Source of the DNA: a virus
Length of the DNA stretch: 41,384 bases
Strand: one strand, 5' to 3'
Virus record (IMG/VR): IMGVR_UViG_3300010885_004342
Location: 1 to 41,384 of that record
Shown: positions 7,368 to 16,363 of the stretch, piece after piece
How positions within the stretch are numbered: the stretch's first letter is position 1
Layout: each line of letters starts with the position of its first letter
Made by a program: the position numbers and the translations under genes
The notes under the pieces: generated by a model
What the model was told of the DNA's origin: nothing
Database searches by the model: none
Seen by the model: the letters and a program-made list of their open reading frames with translations, nothing else

Positions 7368-8199
7368 TGATATACCTCGATAAACTATATTTGTTCATAA
7401 CGTGAACATCAAGTTTGTTAGTTTTTAATAAAGTATATTCTCCGTGCTTCTGCTGTTTTTCAACTAAAAATTGCATTGCAGTGTCTTTAACAGATTGTAA
7501 TAAATCTTTATCTAGTGTATAATACAATTTTCCAGGCAATGTAGTAGCAAATAATAAATTTGAACTGCCACTAAACATGTGAATCGCAATGGAAAAGGCA
7601 AAATCGTTTCTAAAAGCCTTTGTATCAATAGAGTACAATAATCTATAGTAAGTCCAATTTGCACGAATATGTTGTATAAATTTAAAGAACGCTTGCGTTA
7701 CTGGAGTTTTCTTAAAATAAAAAACAGTTGCCCAATAAAAAGGAACTGAAAATTGATTCAAATATTTAAATGCAGTAGTATCGCGCCATTGAGCTAGATC
7801 ATAGCTGTCTTTGTATATGGCAAAATCATTATCGTTATTCCATACCTTATCTAAGTTATCAGAATTTATAATAAAGTCTGCATCAATTACCAATGTTTCT
7901 TCGTAGGGGCTAATATCATAGCAATCTGATCTGGAGAAATTTTTCCAATGCAGCATCTTAGACGATAAAGACCCGTCATTAAATTGTTTGTTCTGTAAAA
8001 ATTCACTATTAACATCAATAATATTATCAAACACACCGGAATCTTCACTATATTTTTCCATTAAATATTCACGATTTTCTGTGACTAGAGTCACAGGAAC
8101 ATTCAAATGTTGCTTAACTTGTTTAGCAGAAAATATGGCTATTTGTGTGTAGTCAATATCAGAGTTATTCTGAGCAAATATTAAGACTCCGCGTGTCAT
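7357..8199 (-). CDS. glycosyltransferase-like protein (GT-A, DAD motif)
   Basis: A 280-residue protein with the start GVLIFAQNNSDIDYTQIA and the metal-binding motif ETLVIDADFI (D106, D108), followed by FYFKKTPVTQAFF. It is the paralogue of the gene at 6528-7367 and shares the order of motifs throughout. Its ATG overlaps the stop of the upstream 116-residue gene as ATGA, so it is translationally coupled and would follow that gene's hairpin-controlled translation. Cytoplasmic; no signal peptide or membrane helix. Activity and acceptor are inferred from motifs only. Confidence 0.8.
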   Translation of the reverse strand: MTRGVLIFAQNNSDIDYTQIAIFSAKQVKQHLNVPVTLVTENREYLMEKYSEDSGVFDNIIDVNSEFLQNKQFNDGSLSSKMLHWKNFSRSDCYDISPYEETLVIDADFIINSDNLDKVWNNDNDFAIYKDSYDLAQWRDTTAFKYLNQFSVPFYWATVFYFKKTPVTQAFFKFIQHIRANWTYYRLLYSIDTKAFRNDFAFSIAIHMFSGSSNLLFATTLPGKLYYTLDKDLLQSVKDTAMQFLVEKQQKHGEYTLLKTNKLDVHVMNKYSLSRYINEQ

Positions 8200-8546
8200 A
8201 GTTTAATTAAATCCTCAATTTTTCGTTTAGATTTAATCTCGTTGTAGGTAGTTTGATATAGTGCTGCTGCTGTTGTATATTGATTTAGAATAGATTGATA
8301 AAAATCTTCTAAATCTTCAACAGTTACTGGCACAGTATTATCATCAATAAGTACTACATTCTTTAGAAAACCGCCGTCAATTAATACCTTAACAAAGGTT
8401 ATAAGTTCCCTTGTAATTAAAAAAGACGATCCTTTGGTATAATAAATGAGACTTTGTTGGAATTCTTCAAATGCAACTCTGCGTTGATTTGTTAAGGTAG
8501 CCATAAAATTGGCTGTCTGAAGTGCTTGGTCTAGCTGTCCAGTCAT
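8196..8546 (-). CDS. small conserved hypothetical phage protein under hairpin control
   Basis: A 116-residue, largely helical protein, with a hydrophobic segment LITRELITFVKVLIDGGF (about 42-59) too broken to be a confident membrane helix. I do not recognise a function. It is the first gene of the operon that carries the four glycosyltransferase-like genes. Its ribosome binding site (AGGAG on the minus strand, 8552-8556, five bases before ATG) is inside the 3' arm of a perfect 12-bp inverted repeat, so translation should be blocked in transcripts that read through from upstream. The stop overlaps the next start as ATGA. Confidence 0.75.
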   Translation of the reverse strand: MTGQLDQALQTANFMATLTNQRRVAFEEFQQSLIYYTKGSSFLITRELITFVKVLIDGGFLKNVVLIDDNTVPVTVEDLEDFYQSILNQYTTAAALYQTTYNEIKSKRKIEDLIKL

Positions 8547-8549
8547 GAT

Positions 8550-8596
8550 AACTCCTGATTAATATGCATTTTTACTTATGCTACTAATCAGGAGTT
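8550..8596 (-). promoter_or_regulatory. hairpin that sequesters the ribosome binding site
   Basis: Reading the minus strand, AACTCCTGATTA (8596-8585) and TAATCAGGAGTT (8561-8550) are perfect 12-bp complements separated by 23 bases. The second arm contains the AGGAG of the gene starting at 8546. Within the loop GCAT and ATGC could pair further. A transcript beginning upstream would fold and hide the site; one starting inside the loop would not. Confidence 0.8.
8573..8580 (-). promoter_or_regulatory. near-consensus late promoter inside the hairpin loop
   Basis: CATAAGTA on the minus strand differs at one base from NATAAATA, the pattern found at four other places in this window. A late start about 6-8 bases downstream would lie after the 5' hairpin arm, leaving the ribosome binding site free. 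The single mismatch keeps this uncertain. Confidence 0.5.
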
Positions 8597-8619
8597 AAAT
8601 TAGAATCTGGTTAATTCTA

Positions 8620-9783
8620 TTAGGTCCAAGCTGAGCCAACAAATGTTGGCGTTGGAGCTGGAGTAGAAACATTAGCACCACTTGGACGACCCATAGCTAC
8701 AGCACTGACTAGAGTGCCGTCTACGTTTTCGTCAACACCTGGTCCATATGGAGCTGGTCCATATTGTCCAACTCTGTCACCGCCCGGATCACTATCCTGG
8801 AATTGAATTGAAAAATATACCTTAGTTGCGCCACCCGATGTATTGTTAGCAACGTCACATTTGGCCTGTATTATGTAATGATTTTCTGAGTACGACCCAG
8901 CTGGTGCAGGTTTATCAAATATTGTTTGATAGGTAGTGGTCAATGCATAGAACCCAATAGAATAAGCTGTACCAGTACCTGTTCTACTAGTGGTACTATA
9001 GTTCATCGAAACAATACCCGAGTCGCTTAACATTGTTGTCCAGACAGCATTTTTAATAGGAGATATACCGCTAGTTGTTCCACCAGAACGGCTTGCACTA
9101 ATACGGAAATCGCCGCCAGCATTAAAATATGCTCTAGCAGCAGTGGCACTACTAAATGTAATCATTACTTCACTAGTTTTAGTACCATTCCAAGCTACTG
9201 TACTTGTATTTGTTATAAATGCTTCACCTGTTGCAAGTTGATTTGCAGCAACCGCAAATTTACCGCTAACACATGTATTTGCAAAAGTGTCATATTCAGT
9301 TAAGAATAGATCAGTAACTACTAGATATGCATTAATAGTAATAGGGGATCCAGAGCTAGCAACTGTTTGACTTGTATTAATAGTCCAAGAAGTTCCAGAC
9401 CCTGAATTAATTACTGTACCCGGAGTTATTTGTCCAGCTAGGCCGTATAATGCCATACCTTTTTGTATTGACCCACTAGTTACTGTTACTACTGTTAATG
9501 TTGTTCCGCTAATATATCCTGTGAATGTTGCAGCAGTTGATGCAGTAACATCTACTAAATTTGCACTTTCGCTTACACCTGTTTGATGTTGTCTTGCTCT
9601 TAGTAAGTCATTGCGTAACGCAGTCCAATGACTAGCTCTAATAGCGTCTGTGCTAGTAACTTGAGCACTTGATAGAGTCTGATTATACCCACTTTGTCCA
9701 GATCCGACTCCCATCACACCCGAAATTTTAGTTTGGATATTATTATAATCAGATGCTAATATTGATGTACCTACGCCTGCCAT
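8620..9783 (-). CDS. virion structural / fibre-associated protein with an inserted phage module
   Basis: A 387-residue serine-, threonine- and glycine-rich protein. Residues 1-70 have a conserved-looking start (ASDYNNIQTKISGVMGVG, then IRASHWTALRNDLLRARQHQTG) of a type found in marine phage structural proteins. Residues about 85-150 match a widespread beta-rich phage module (SGTTLTVVTVTSGSIQKGM, then ITPGTVI and SGTSWTIN), which appears inserted. The remainder is beta-rich and ends in a proline-rich tail. It has AAGGAAT before the ATG and lies between fibre genes and the glycosyltransferase operon. Probably a tail fibre or fibre accessory; exact role unknown. Confidence 0.75.
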   Translation of the reverse strand: MAGVGTSILASDYNNIQTKISGVMGVGSGQSGYNQTLSSAQVTSTDAIRASHWTALRNDLLRARQHQTGVSESANLVDVTASTAATFTGYISGTTLTVVTVTSGSIQKGMALYGLAGQITPGTVINSGSGTSWTINTSQTVASSGSPITINAYLVVTDLFLTEYDTFANTCVSGKFAVAANQLATGEAFITNTSTVAWNGTKTSEVMITFSSATAARAYFNAGGDFRISASRSGGTTSGISPIKNAVWTTMLSDSGIVSMNYSTTSRTGTGTAYSIGFYALTTTYQTIFDKPAPAGSYSENHYIIQAKCDVANNTSGGATKVYFSIQFQDSDPGGDRVGQYGPAPYGPGVDENVDGTLVSAVAMGRPSGANVSTPAPTPTFVGSAWT

Positions 9784-9792
9784 ATTAATTCC

Positions 9793-11298
9793 TTATAAAA
9801 TAATAGCTTCAACTAACTTTATGCCTAGCTCATTACTTGATTCTAAGGCAATAGCAAATACTTCAGATGATGGTGTTAGCGATACTGATGCTGTGCCAGC
9901 AGCTCCTGCTACTAATCGTTGTCCTTTTCGAACTACGCCAGAGACTTTGACTGGTACACGACCTTTAAGTGCAATTGGTTGTCCTTCTGCTTCGCTATTC
10001 ATTAAATACGCTGGTTTTTCTGATATTACGCCAATTGCGCGATCGCTAAATGTACATGCAGTAACTTCTTTTTCTCCGCCCACTGCAACTACTGTACCAA
10101 CATCGTACTCTTTATCTGTGGCATAAATCTCAGCCAAGTCAGCGTATCTTGCTGAACTAGCTGTGCCATCAAATAGTGTAGCATATAATTTACCAGTACC
10201 GTCGCGAACTGCAACTGAGTTTGCGTCACTAGATACTTTACCAACTCTTGCATTACCACTAACGTCTAGTGCTGTAGCAAGTGTTGCAGTTCCATTGAAT
10301 GAAGTGGCCCAAACTGTGGCAAATCTAGCTGAAGTTGATCCAAGGTTATTAGTTACTCCGCTAGTGCCTCCTGGCAGAACATCATAACCAACAATATTAA
10401 TAGGGTTAACTGGCGATCCAGTAACTCTAGTTCTAAACTTAATTGTATCGCTGAGGAAATTTTCTACTACAGGAAACGTACCTGATTCGATAGAAATTTT
10501 AAATCTTGGAGTAGTACCTACTGTAAATCCTAAATCTGGAAACTTAACTAAACTTGTAAACACTTGTTCGCCAGTTTTTTGCACAAACTCGCTTGCAGGT
10601 ACAGGCTCTCCGCCAACAATAAGCGAATCAGCACTTGAAGCAGTTCCGTAAAATCTATAATCTGCACTAGCGCCATAGTCAACCGTGTTAATAGTGCTAG
10701 TTTCTGTGTAGGCTAGTGTAAGACCTCTGCGTATTGGCTGATCGTTAAATCCGTCAATAGAGTTACCAGTATCGCCCTTTAGTGTAAATGTCTCTTTAGC
10801 AAGAATAAACACTGTTTGATCATCAACAATACCTTCAATAATAGCATGTTCAGAATCGCCGTCATCTAAAATAGTTCGACTTTTAACTTCTGTTGTACCA
10901 AATCCTGCTACACCTTGTGGCCCGATGATAACAAATTGACTGCCGTTCCAAGCGTTTAGTTGATCTGTATCGGTATTAAACCAAAAATCACCAACAGTTA
11001 AGCCAGTTGGTTCTGATCCGCCTACTTCTGCGCCGCCAGTTGTTCTCCAATTGCCGTTTTTATCGTAAAATTTTAGTTTGCTAGAAGTAGAATCGTACCA
11101 AATTTGGCCTCTTGTTGGTCTAATTGGTTCATCGCCCCCTGCAAAATTTTCTAGTAAATACAAGAAATTCTGGTTCTGAATTTCTCCGTATCCGGCGTAA
11201 TTTTTACCGATCAACTTAAGACTTGTGCTCTGATCAATCGTACCATCAGCAATTGTAGCTAACGATCTGTCATCATAATGATTTATGCTATAAGGCAT
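9793..11298 (-). CDS. tail fibre-like protein 1, C-terminal peptidase-G2-like domain
   Basis: A 501-residue fibre-like protein. Residues 1-130 are the domain shared with the two fibre genes upstream (LIGKNYAGYGE, NFLYLLENFAGG, GQIWYDSTSSKLKFYD, GDFWFNTDTDQL). The middle contains the common fibre motif LGSTSARFATVWATSFNGTA. The C-terminus (about 380-501) runs ARYADLAEIYATDKEYDVGT to IGVISEKPAYLMN and GRVPVKVSGVV, which resembles the C-terminal autoproteolytic or trimerising domains (Peptidase_G2-like) on phage fibres; self-cleavage is inference. It has its own late promoter 22 bases before the start, so it may be expressed apart from its paralogues. Confidence 0.8.
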   Translation of the reverse strand: MPYSINHYDDRSLATIADGTIDQSTSLKLIGKNYAGYGEIQNQNFLYLLENFAGGDEPIRPTRGQIWYDSTSSKLKFYDKNGNWRTTGGAEVGGSEPTGLTVGDFWFNTDTDQLNAWNGSQFVIIGPQGVAGFGTTEVKSRTILDDGDSEHAIIEGIVDDQTVFILAKETFTLKGDTGNSIDGFNDQPIRRGLTLAYTETSTINTVDYGASADYRFYGTASSADSLIVGGEPVPASEFVQKTGEQVFTSLVKFPDLGFTVGTTPRFKISIESGTFPVVENFLSDTIKFRTRVTGSPVNPINIVGYDVLPGGTSGVTNNLGSTSARFATVWATSFNGTATLATALDVSGNARVGKVSSDANSVAVRDGTGKLYATLFDGTASSARYADLAEIYATDKEYDVGTVVAVGGEKEVTACTFSDRAIGVISEKPAYLMNSEAEGQPIALKGRVPVKVSGVVRKGQRLVAGAAGTASVSLTPSSEVFAIALESSNELGIKLVEAIIL

Positions 11299-11319
11299 CC
11301 TATAACCCCTTGTTCTTAA

Positions 11320-11327
11320 TATTTATG
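11320..11327 (-). promoter_or_regulatory. T4-type late promoter CATAAATA
   Basis: CATAAATA on the minus strand matches NATAAATA exactly and lies in the 37-base gap before the gene starting at 11298. Such an 8-base element is read by the gp55-type late sigma factor, which is encoded at 40052-40876. Confidence 0.75.
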
Positions 11328-11335
11328 CTCGAAAC

Positions 11336-13588
11336 TTAAACACTACTAGCTGCACTACTGGTAAAAATCCAAGTATTGCTAGTAACTGTATAAATTTTCA
11401 AAGTTCTTGTGTTCTTTACTACTCCGTCGCCTGCATCGATGGTATTTGACGCTACAACATCCTGTACTACTGTATGACTATCTACGCCAATTGTAAATGT
11501 ATCATAGCTTTTAGTAAGGTTTGCAGTAGGATCTGTATCAGATATGGTAACAGGAATACTGTTATAACTCACTGTAGTAAATGTGCAATGTACTCGACAT
11601 ATTGTTCCTTCGTAATAGTCTTCAGCTGGATATACTTCTTGTATCAATGTAGCAATTTCACCGTTGTCTAGTGCGCCGCCGGTACTATCATTAATATTCA
11701 CTGATAGTCCTAAAGACCTAGATTGTATATAAGTCTCTAAAAATCCTTTGTTCACTGCATCGGCTGCATAAGCTGGATCACCAACATTACTGATAATCTT
11801 TCCGCTAACATTAACAGTATTAATACCAGCCGGTGCTAGTATTAAGTCTCCAGCAGCAGCTGAAATTGTATTACCTGTTATTGTAAAATTAGCAACAGTT
11901 AAATTGTTCAACGCACCTAGGCTGTTAATACCCGGAGCATTGGTAATATTAACTCCTAATGAATCTTCAGTTAGTACATCAACGCCGTCAATCTTGTATG
12001 TTTTTTCGGCTGCAAGATTAAAGTTTTCACTAGAATTCCAATATTGATTTACTGGATCTACTGCATTTCTCCAATTGAGCAGTTTGTCTGTTGTACCTTT
12101 AAGAGTAATGCCGCCACCGTCTGCTAATGTGTCCGAAGGTGATGTATTATCAGAAGGTTTAGCCAATTCAATATTTTTATCAGTGATAGCTAATGTTGAA
12201 GTGTATATAATAGTAGTGTCGCCGAGTACTGTTAAGTTTCCTCGAACCACTGCACTACCATTAACATCAAGTTCAGCAACTGGTGTTTCAGTTAAAATAC
12301 CAAATCTTGGTGATATTACTTTTCCAACAGTACCTTCTGTGCTTTGACTCTGGGTAGTATTGTTTGCAAAAGACACAGTTGTAGTTGTGCAATCTGTTAC
12401 TGTATAAGTTCCTCTATATCCTATTGGAATAATAAAGTTTATTTCAATTAAGTCGCCAATAGCAAATGGAGCAACAAGTTGTTCGTCAAAAGTAATTGTT
12501 GCTGTACTACCATCGCCTGTAGCATCAGTAGTAGTTATACTAAGTGATCCTGGATTGTATAATGTAAACCCTTTAAGTAACGTACCAGTACTTGGTTTTA
12601 GTTTTACTGAGAAATTTTGTCCTACATTATTTCCTCTAATATCAAAACTGTCACTGTCAACACGAATTTCATTATTTTGGCCTGGGCCAAGTATCAATGG
12701 AAAATCACTTTGTAAGGTTAAAGTTCCTTGATCAATTATGCTATCTCCAATTGTTTGAACAAAATTATCTGATGTCAATAGGATACTAACTTTTCCCGAA
12801 CCTGTTCCAGCGCCAGTGGCTGTAAAAGTTAATCCTAGAACATTGTCAGCTGCACCTATTGCTGTAAAGTCAGTAGTACCTAATGAAGTTATTAAATATT
12901 GAAATCCCTCAACAGTATCTATTGCATCAATTTCTGCAGGAGATTTTAGTTTATTTGTAACATCGACTTCAGCTTTAAATTGTAATGGCAATCCTGTGCT
13001 AGGGCTAATATAACTACTGATGTTAAATCCAGGAGAAATATTACCTGCAAAGTTTGTAATTGGTGCAAGAGGTGTAAATTCATCAAGTGAAAAAATTCCA
13101 AACAATGTTCCTGCAACCCACATTTCAGCTACAGTATGGGATTTGTTTAATGTATCTATAATATTACTGATTACAAATCCTGATGTATTCTGATCTTTTG
13201 TATAAACTGGTCCAGTTAAAATCCAAATGCTTCCATCATAGAATTTTAGCTGCTGTGTTTCGTTATTAATCCATAGGTCGCCTGCAACTGGATTTATTGG
13301 TGCTGTAGGTGTTACAATTGTACCGCCTGATACTTTAAAATCGTTACCATCATAAACTTTTAATCTATTCTGTGTAGTATCAAACCATAACTGTCCAGTG
13401 ACAGCATTTAAAGGTTTAGTTCCGTTGGCAAAGTTTTCTAATAGTTTAACAAAGTTTTCATTCATGAATTCTCCGTAACTAGAAGAATTCTTTCCTATAA
13501 GCGTTAAATCTGTAGCAGTCTGATCAACAGTACCGTCAATGACCTCAGTTAATACTGAACCATCTGTTTTGTTTATAATATAACTCAT
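11336..13588 (-). CDS. tail fibre-like protein 2, mosaic of phage modules
   Basis: A 750-residue fibre-like protein. Residues 1-130 share the N-terminal domain of the two neighbouring fibres (TLIGKNSSSYGEFMNENFV, LLENFANGTKPLN, GQLWFDTTQNRLKVYDG, GDLWINNETQQLKFYDG). Two modules common in phage structural proteins follow: about 226-266 (LITSLGTTDFTAIGAADN, then LTFTATGAGTGSGKV) and about 355-425 (TGDGSTATITFDEQ, then GYRGTYTVTDC). Residues 440-560 have a fibre shaft pattern (NGSAVVRGNLTVLGDTTI, ITDKNIELAKP). Its ATG overlaps the upstream stop by four bases. The shared N-terminus suggests the same attachment point on the tail as its paralogues; the receptor is unknown. Confidence 0.8.
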   Translation of the reverse strand: MSYIINKTDGSVLTEVIDGTVDQTATDLTLIGKNSSSYGEFMNENFVKLLENFANGTKPLNAVTGQLWFDTTQNRLKVYDGNDFKVSGGTIVTPTAPINPVAGDLWINNETQQLKFYDGSIWILTGPVYTKDQNTSGFVISNIIDTLNKSHTVAEMWVAGTLFGIFSLDEFTPLAPITNFAGNISPGFNISSYISPSTGLPLQFKAEVDVTNKLKSPAEIDAIDTVEGFQYLITSLGTTDFTAIGAADNVLGLTFTATGAGTGSGKVSILLTSDNFVQTIGDSIIDQGTLTLQSDFPLILGPGQNNEIRVDSDSFDIRGNNVGQNFSVKLKPSTGTLLKGFTLYNPGSLSITTTDATGDGSTATITFDEQLVAPFAIGDLIEINFIIPIGYRGTYTVTDCTTTTVSFANNTTQSQSTEGTVGKVISPRFGILTETPVAELDVNGSAVVRGNLTVLGDTTIIYTSTLAITDKNIELAKPSDNTSPSDTLADGGGITLKGTTDKLLNWRNAVDPVNQYWNSSENFNLAAEKTYKIDGVDVLTEDSLGVNITNAPGINSLGALNNLTVANFTITGNTISAAAGDLILAPAGINTVNVSGKIISNVGDPAYAADAVNKGFLETYIQSRSLGLSVNINDSTGGALDNGEIATLIQEVYPAEDYYEGTICRVHCTFTTVSYNSIPVTISDTDPTANLTKSYDTFTIGVDSHTVVQDVVASNTIDAGDGVVKNTRTLKIYTVTSNTWIFTSSAASSV

Positions 13589-15753
13589 GCCAATACACCT
13601 GTATAAATGATATAATTAATGGTCAAGTAAGGATTCATTGAATTAGCTGGTTGACCTACTAACGGTGCATCAATATTTCCGCTGTGCGGAAGATAATGTG
13701 CCTGGTTAGCTTGGCTAGCGCCAAGATCTAATCTTGCATCTAAGTCAGTTGGAGTACCAGTAGCATTTCTATAAGCGTAATACTGCTGACCTGCGGTTCC
13801 GTCAGCTCTTCTTCCTCGCATATTATGTCTATGGTCTGGAAGGTTGCTTACTGATAATGTAATTGTTTCTGATCCAGTTCCTGCGCCTAATGTATCTGCT
13901 GCAACGTCAGTTACTCTATCAGCTGGGCCGCCGCCGGCATCTGTATATACTGCTGTACCAGTGCCGTTAGCCTCAGCTTCACCCGAAGCTTTTGTTTTAA
14001 TTTGTAATGGAAGATTTGATGCGGAATCCGTATTCTCCATGTTGTCTTTGCCTAATGGGAATCGACCTCTCAAATCTGGTAATGCAAAAGACTGATATCC
14101 CTTTAACAGTGAAAAATCTCTATAGGTGTAACCAATAATTGCAAACAGTTCTCCGTAGGTGCTTCTTGGAACTTCTGCACCATCGCACAATAAAAATCCT
14201 TTTGGAACAACTGATCCAGCAAATGGCAAAATGCCGCCAACTGGAACTGTAGCAACTGAGCTAAAGAAAGTTTCTTTTGTTGTTTTTCTAATTCCAGTAC
14301 CTGGACGATAAATTAAAAACTGATCTGAATTTGTAGAATTTGTTATTTGTGTTTGTCTTGTAAAAAACGTTTCACTAATTACAGTATTAAAAGTGGCTGT
14401 TTGATTTTCTGTTACTCCGTTAAACACCAAAGGAGCTGCTGTAAGAACGTCTCCAGTAATATAAAATGAAGTTGAATCTAACAATTGTCTTGCATACTGT
14501 GAAGTAGTTCCAGAACCTAAAGAACCAGTAAAACTTCCAGTAAAATTACCAACAAAAGTTTTAGCATATACATTATTAAATTTCTTTGTTGAACTACCTA
14601 AATCATAAATGTCAGTAGTACTTGGTAACATTGCAACTAATGGAGTGGATCCTGTGCTGCTAGGAGTAATATTAATAGTCCCGTTAATAGTAGTATCACT
14701 GCCTACTATTAATTTTTTAGTAACTACTGCGCCGCCTGCTGTAACTAAACTTGCAGCATAAGATCCAACAGATCCAGATGCTTCTAATGTTCCAGTAATA
14801 GAAATTTTACCGTCTGTGGCTATATTTCCACTGACATCTAATGCTTCTGTTGGGTTAGTTTTATTAATACCAACAGTTTTTGTACTGTCTACTCTAATAA
14901 CTGTAGCAGTAGTTCCAGAATTATTAACATTTAAATCAATGCTTGATCCTGCAACTGAATTATAAATTACGCCAGCATTGCCATCAACTTGTAGAGATAA
15001 TCGTAAATCACTACCTACAGTTAAACCACCGTCATTTTTAACATAAAGATTATAGTTACTAGTACTTGTTTGATCGCCTCTTAAGAAATTTACAGAAGCA
15101 ACGTCAACGCCATTAACAATTAATGAATTAGCTTTATCAGCTGTTCCCCAAAATTTGTAAGTACTAGAAGAAGATAAAGTAACACCTTGCTTAATAGCTG
15201 TAAATCCAGATACTGTTCCCTTAGGAGTAAACGTACTTTTACTAAAAATTGCTATACGCTCGTTGGCTACATAGCAACTAAGAACTGAATATGGTACGTC
15301 TAATAAATCTGTAATAGTTTCAACTTCAAATCCAGTTTTTGATCCTGCGCTATATTGAGGACCAACTAAAATCCATGAAGAGCCTGTCCAGACTTTAAGT
15401 TGTTGATTTTCTGTATCAACCCATAGATCGCCAATTGTTTTATACACCGGAGCTGTAGCGTTTTTCTTAACACCACCAGTTTCTGTCCATACACTACCGT
15501 CCCATACTTGGAGCTGACTTACGCCTGGACTATTGTTAAACCATATCTGGCCTTCTACTGGATTTAATGGCTCTGTGCTATTAGCAAAATTTTCTAGTAG
15601 GTGTAAAAAGTTTTCTGCAATATACGCAGCATAACCTGCATAATTTTTACCAACAAATGTTAAACTAGTTTCTGTATTAAGTGATTGATCTTCAACAACT
15701 TTGGCAGTTTTTGTTGGATTATTAGTTTCTGTAAATCTAACTGTATAACTCAT
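13585..15753 (-). CDS. tail fibre-like protein 3 with phage tail-collar domain
   Basis: A 722-residue fibre-like protein. It has the shared N-terminal domain (SLTFVGKNYAGYAAYIAENF, HLLENFANSTEPLNPVEGQI, GDLWVDTENQQLKVW), then a shaft region with repeated strand motifs (LGSSTKKFNNVYAKTFVGNF). The C-terminal third carries a phage tail-collar domain (about 497-575): GGILPFAGSVVPKGFLLCDG, then LPDLRGRFPLGKDN. After it comes LSVSNLPDHRHNMRGRR, typical of the receptor-proximal end of short tail fibres such as T4 gp12 and similar proteins. It probably ends in the receptor-contact tip. The ribosome binding site AGGAG is 6 bases before the ATG. It is separated from the next upstream gene by one base. 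Confidence 0.9.
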   Translation of the reverse strand: MSYTVRFTETNNPTKTAKVVEDQSLNTETSLTFVGKNYAGYAAYIAENFLHLLENFANSTEPLNPVEGQIWFNNSPGVSQLQVWDGSVWTETGGVKKNATAPVYKTIGDLWVDTENQQLKVWTGSSWILVGPQYSAGSKTGFEVETITDLLDVPYSVLSCYVANERIAIFSKSTFTPKGTVSGFTAIKQGVTLSSSSTYKFWGTADKANSLIVNGVDVASVNFLRGDQTSTSNYNLYVKNDGGLTVGSDLRLSLQVDGNAGVIYNSVAGSSIDLNVNNSGTTATVIRVDSTKTVGINKTNPTEALDVSGNIATDGKISITGTLEASGSVGSYAASLVTAGGAVVTKKLIVGSDTTINGTINITPSSTGSTPLVAMLPSTTDIYDLGSSTKKFNNVYAKTFVGNFTGSFTGSLGSGTTSQYARQLLDSTSFYITGDVLTAAPLVFNGVTENQTATFNTVISETFFTRQTQITNSTNSDQFLIYRPGTGIRKTTKETFFSSVATVPVGGILPFAGSVVPKGFLLCDGAEVPRSTYGELFAIIGYTYRDFSLLKGYQSFALPDLRGRFPLGKDNMENTDSASNLPLQIKTKASGEAEANGTGTAVYTDAGGGPADRVTDVAADTLGAGTGSETITLSVSNLPDHRHNMRGRRADGTAGQQYYAYRNATGTPTDLDARLDLGASQANQAHYLPHSGNIDAPLVGQPANSMNPYLTINYIIYTGVLA

Positions 15754-15754
15754 A

Positions 15755-16363
15755 TTATACTCCTGCTAAACCGGTTAATGTTTGAATACGCACAGTATAA
15801 TCAATTTGAATTAAACGATTCAAAGATTTTTGTACAGGATGGAAGATAACGTGAGTTAAAAGTAAACTGTTACCAGTTGAACTATAAGATTTTAATCCTA
15901 ATTCATCAAAGACATATGACCCTTGATTATTACTAGAGTTATCAAATGCTTGTTGATCACTTGGCTCACCGTAGTCTAGTAAACAAGTAATAAACACATC
16001 AGTGTAGTTTGTGCCTGATACATGTCGAGTCTCAATGTAATTTCTTGTTGGATCTGTATTAGTGCTAGCTTGGTCGTCTACAACTTTGCTATATGTTTCG
16101 CTGTATAAGCCTGCGCTAGAACCCGTTGAATTTGGTGAAAGATATGTAATAATACCAGTAGGGTCAACGGTGGTTCCACCGTTACCAAAAGCCATTTCAT
16201 AGATAAATCCTTGGCCACTATCAGCAATACTCTGTGCTAGAGCAATACTCATGTTTTCATAATGAATAGCATTACGTTTATTAATGAAGACTTTTTTAGA
16301 TTCTGGATCCCAGATCTTAATGTGTCCTTCTATATGAATTCCCGTTAAATCTTTACTCTGCAT
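15755..16363 (-). CDS. conserved virion structural protein (tail/baseplate)
   Basis: A 202-residue protein with a beta-rich sequence: GIHIEGHIKIWDPESKKVFI (8-27), then a helix AIHYENMSIALAQSI, a MAFGNGGT turn, and a C-terminal VIFHPVQKSLNRLIQIDYTV strand. Similar proteins lie next to the baseplate and fibre genes of marine T4-like phages and are part of the virion. Exact position is not known; an attachment role for the following fibres would fit the gene order. Directly upstream is a consensus late promoter, 21 bases from its start, making it the first gene of the operon with the two large fibres. Confidence 0.75.
   Translation of the reverse strand: MQSKDLTGIHIEGHIKIWDPESKKVFINKRNAIHYENMSIALAQSIADSGQGFIYEMAFGNGGTTVDPTGIITYLSPNSTGSSAGLYSETYSKVVDDQASTNTDPTRNYIETRHVSGTNYTDVFITCLLDYGEPSDQQAFDNSSNNQGSYVFDELGLKSYSSTGNSLLLTHVIFHPVQKSLNRLIQIDYTVRIQTLTGLAGV

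Noticed and set aside
8601-8619. TAGAAT/ATTCTA inverted repeat after the stop of the 8620-9783 gene, as a terminator
   Set aside because: The stem is six AT-rich pairs and no T run follows on the minus strand. Read-through into the next operon is more likely.
9821-10387. Plus-strand open frames of 74-101 codons opposite the fibre genes
   Set aside because: They are antisense shadows of serine/threonine-rich fibre codons, with no ribosome binding sites or promoters.
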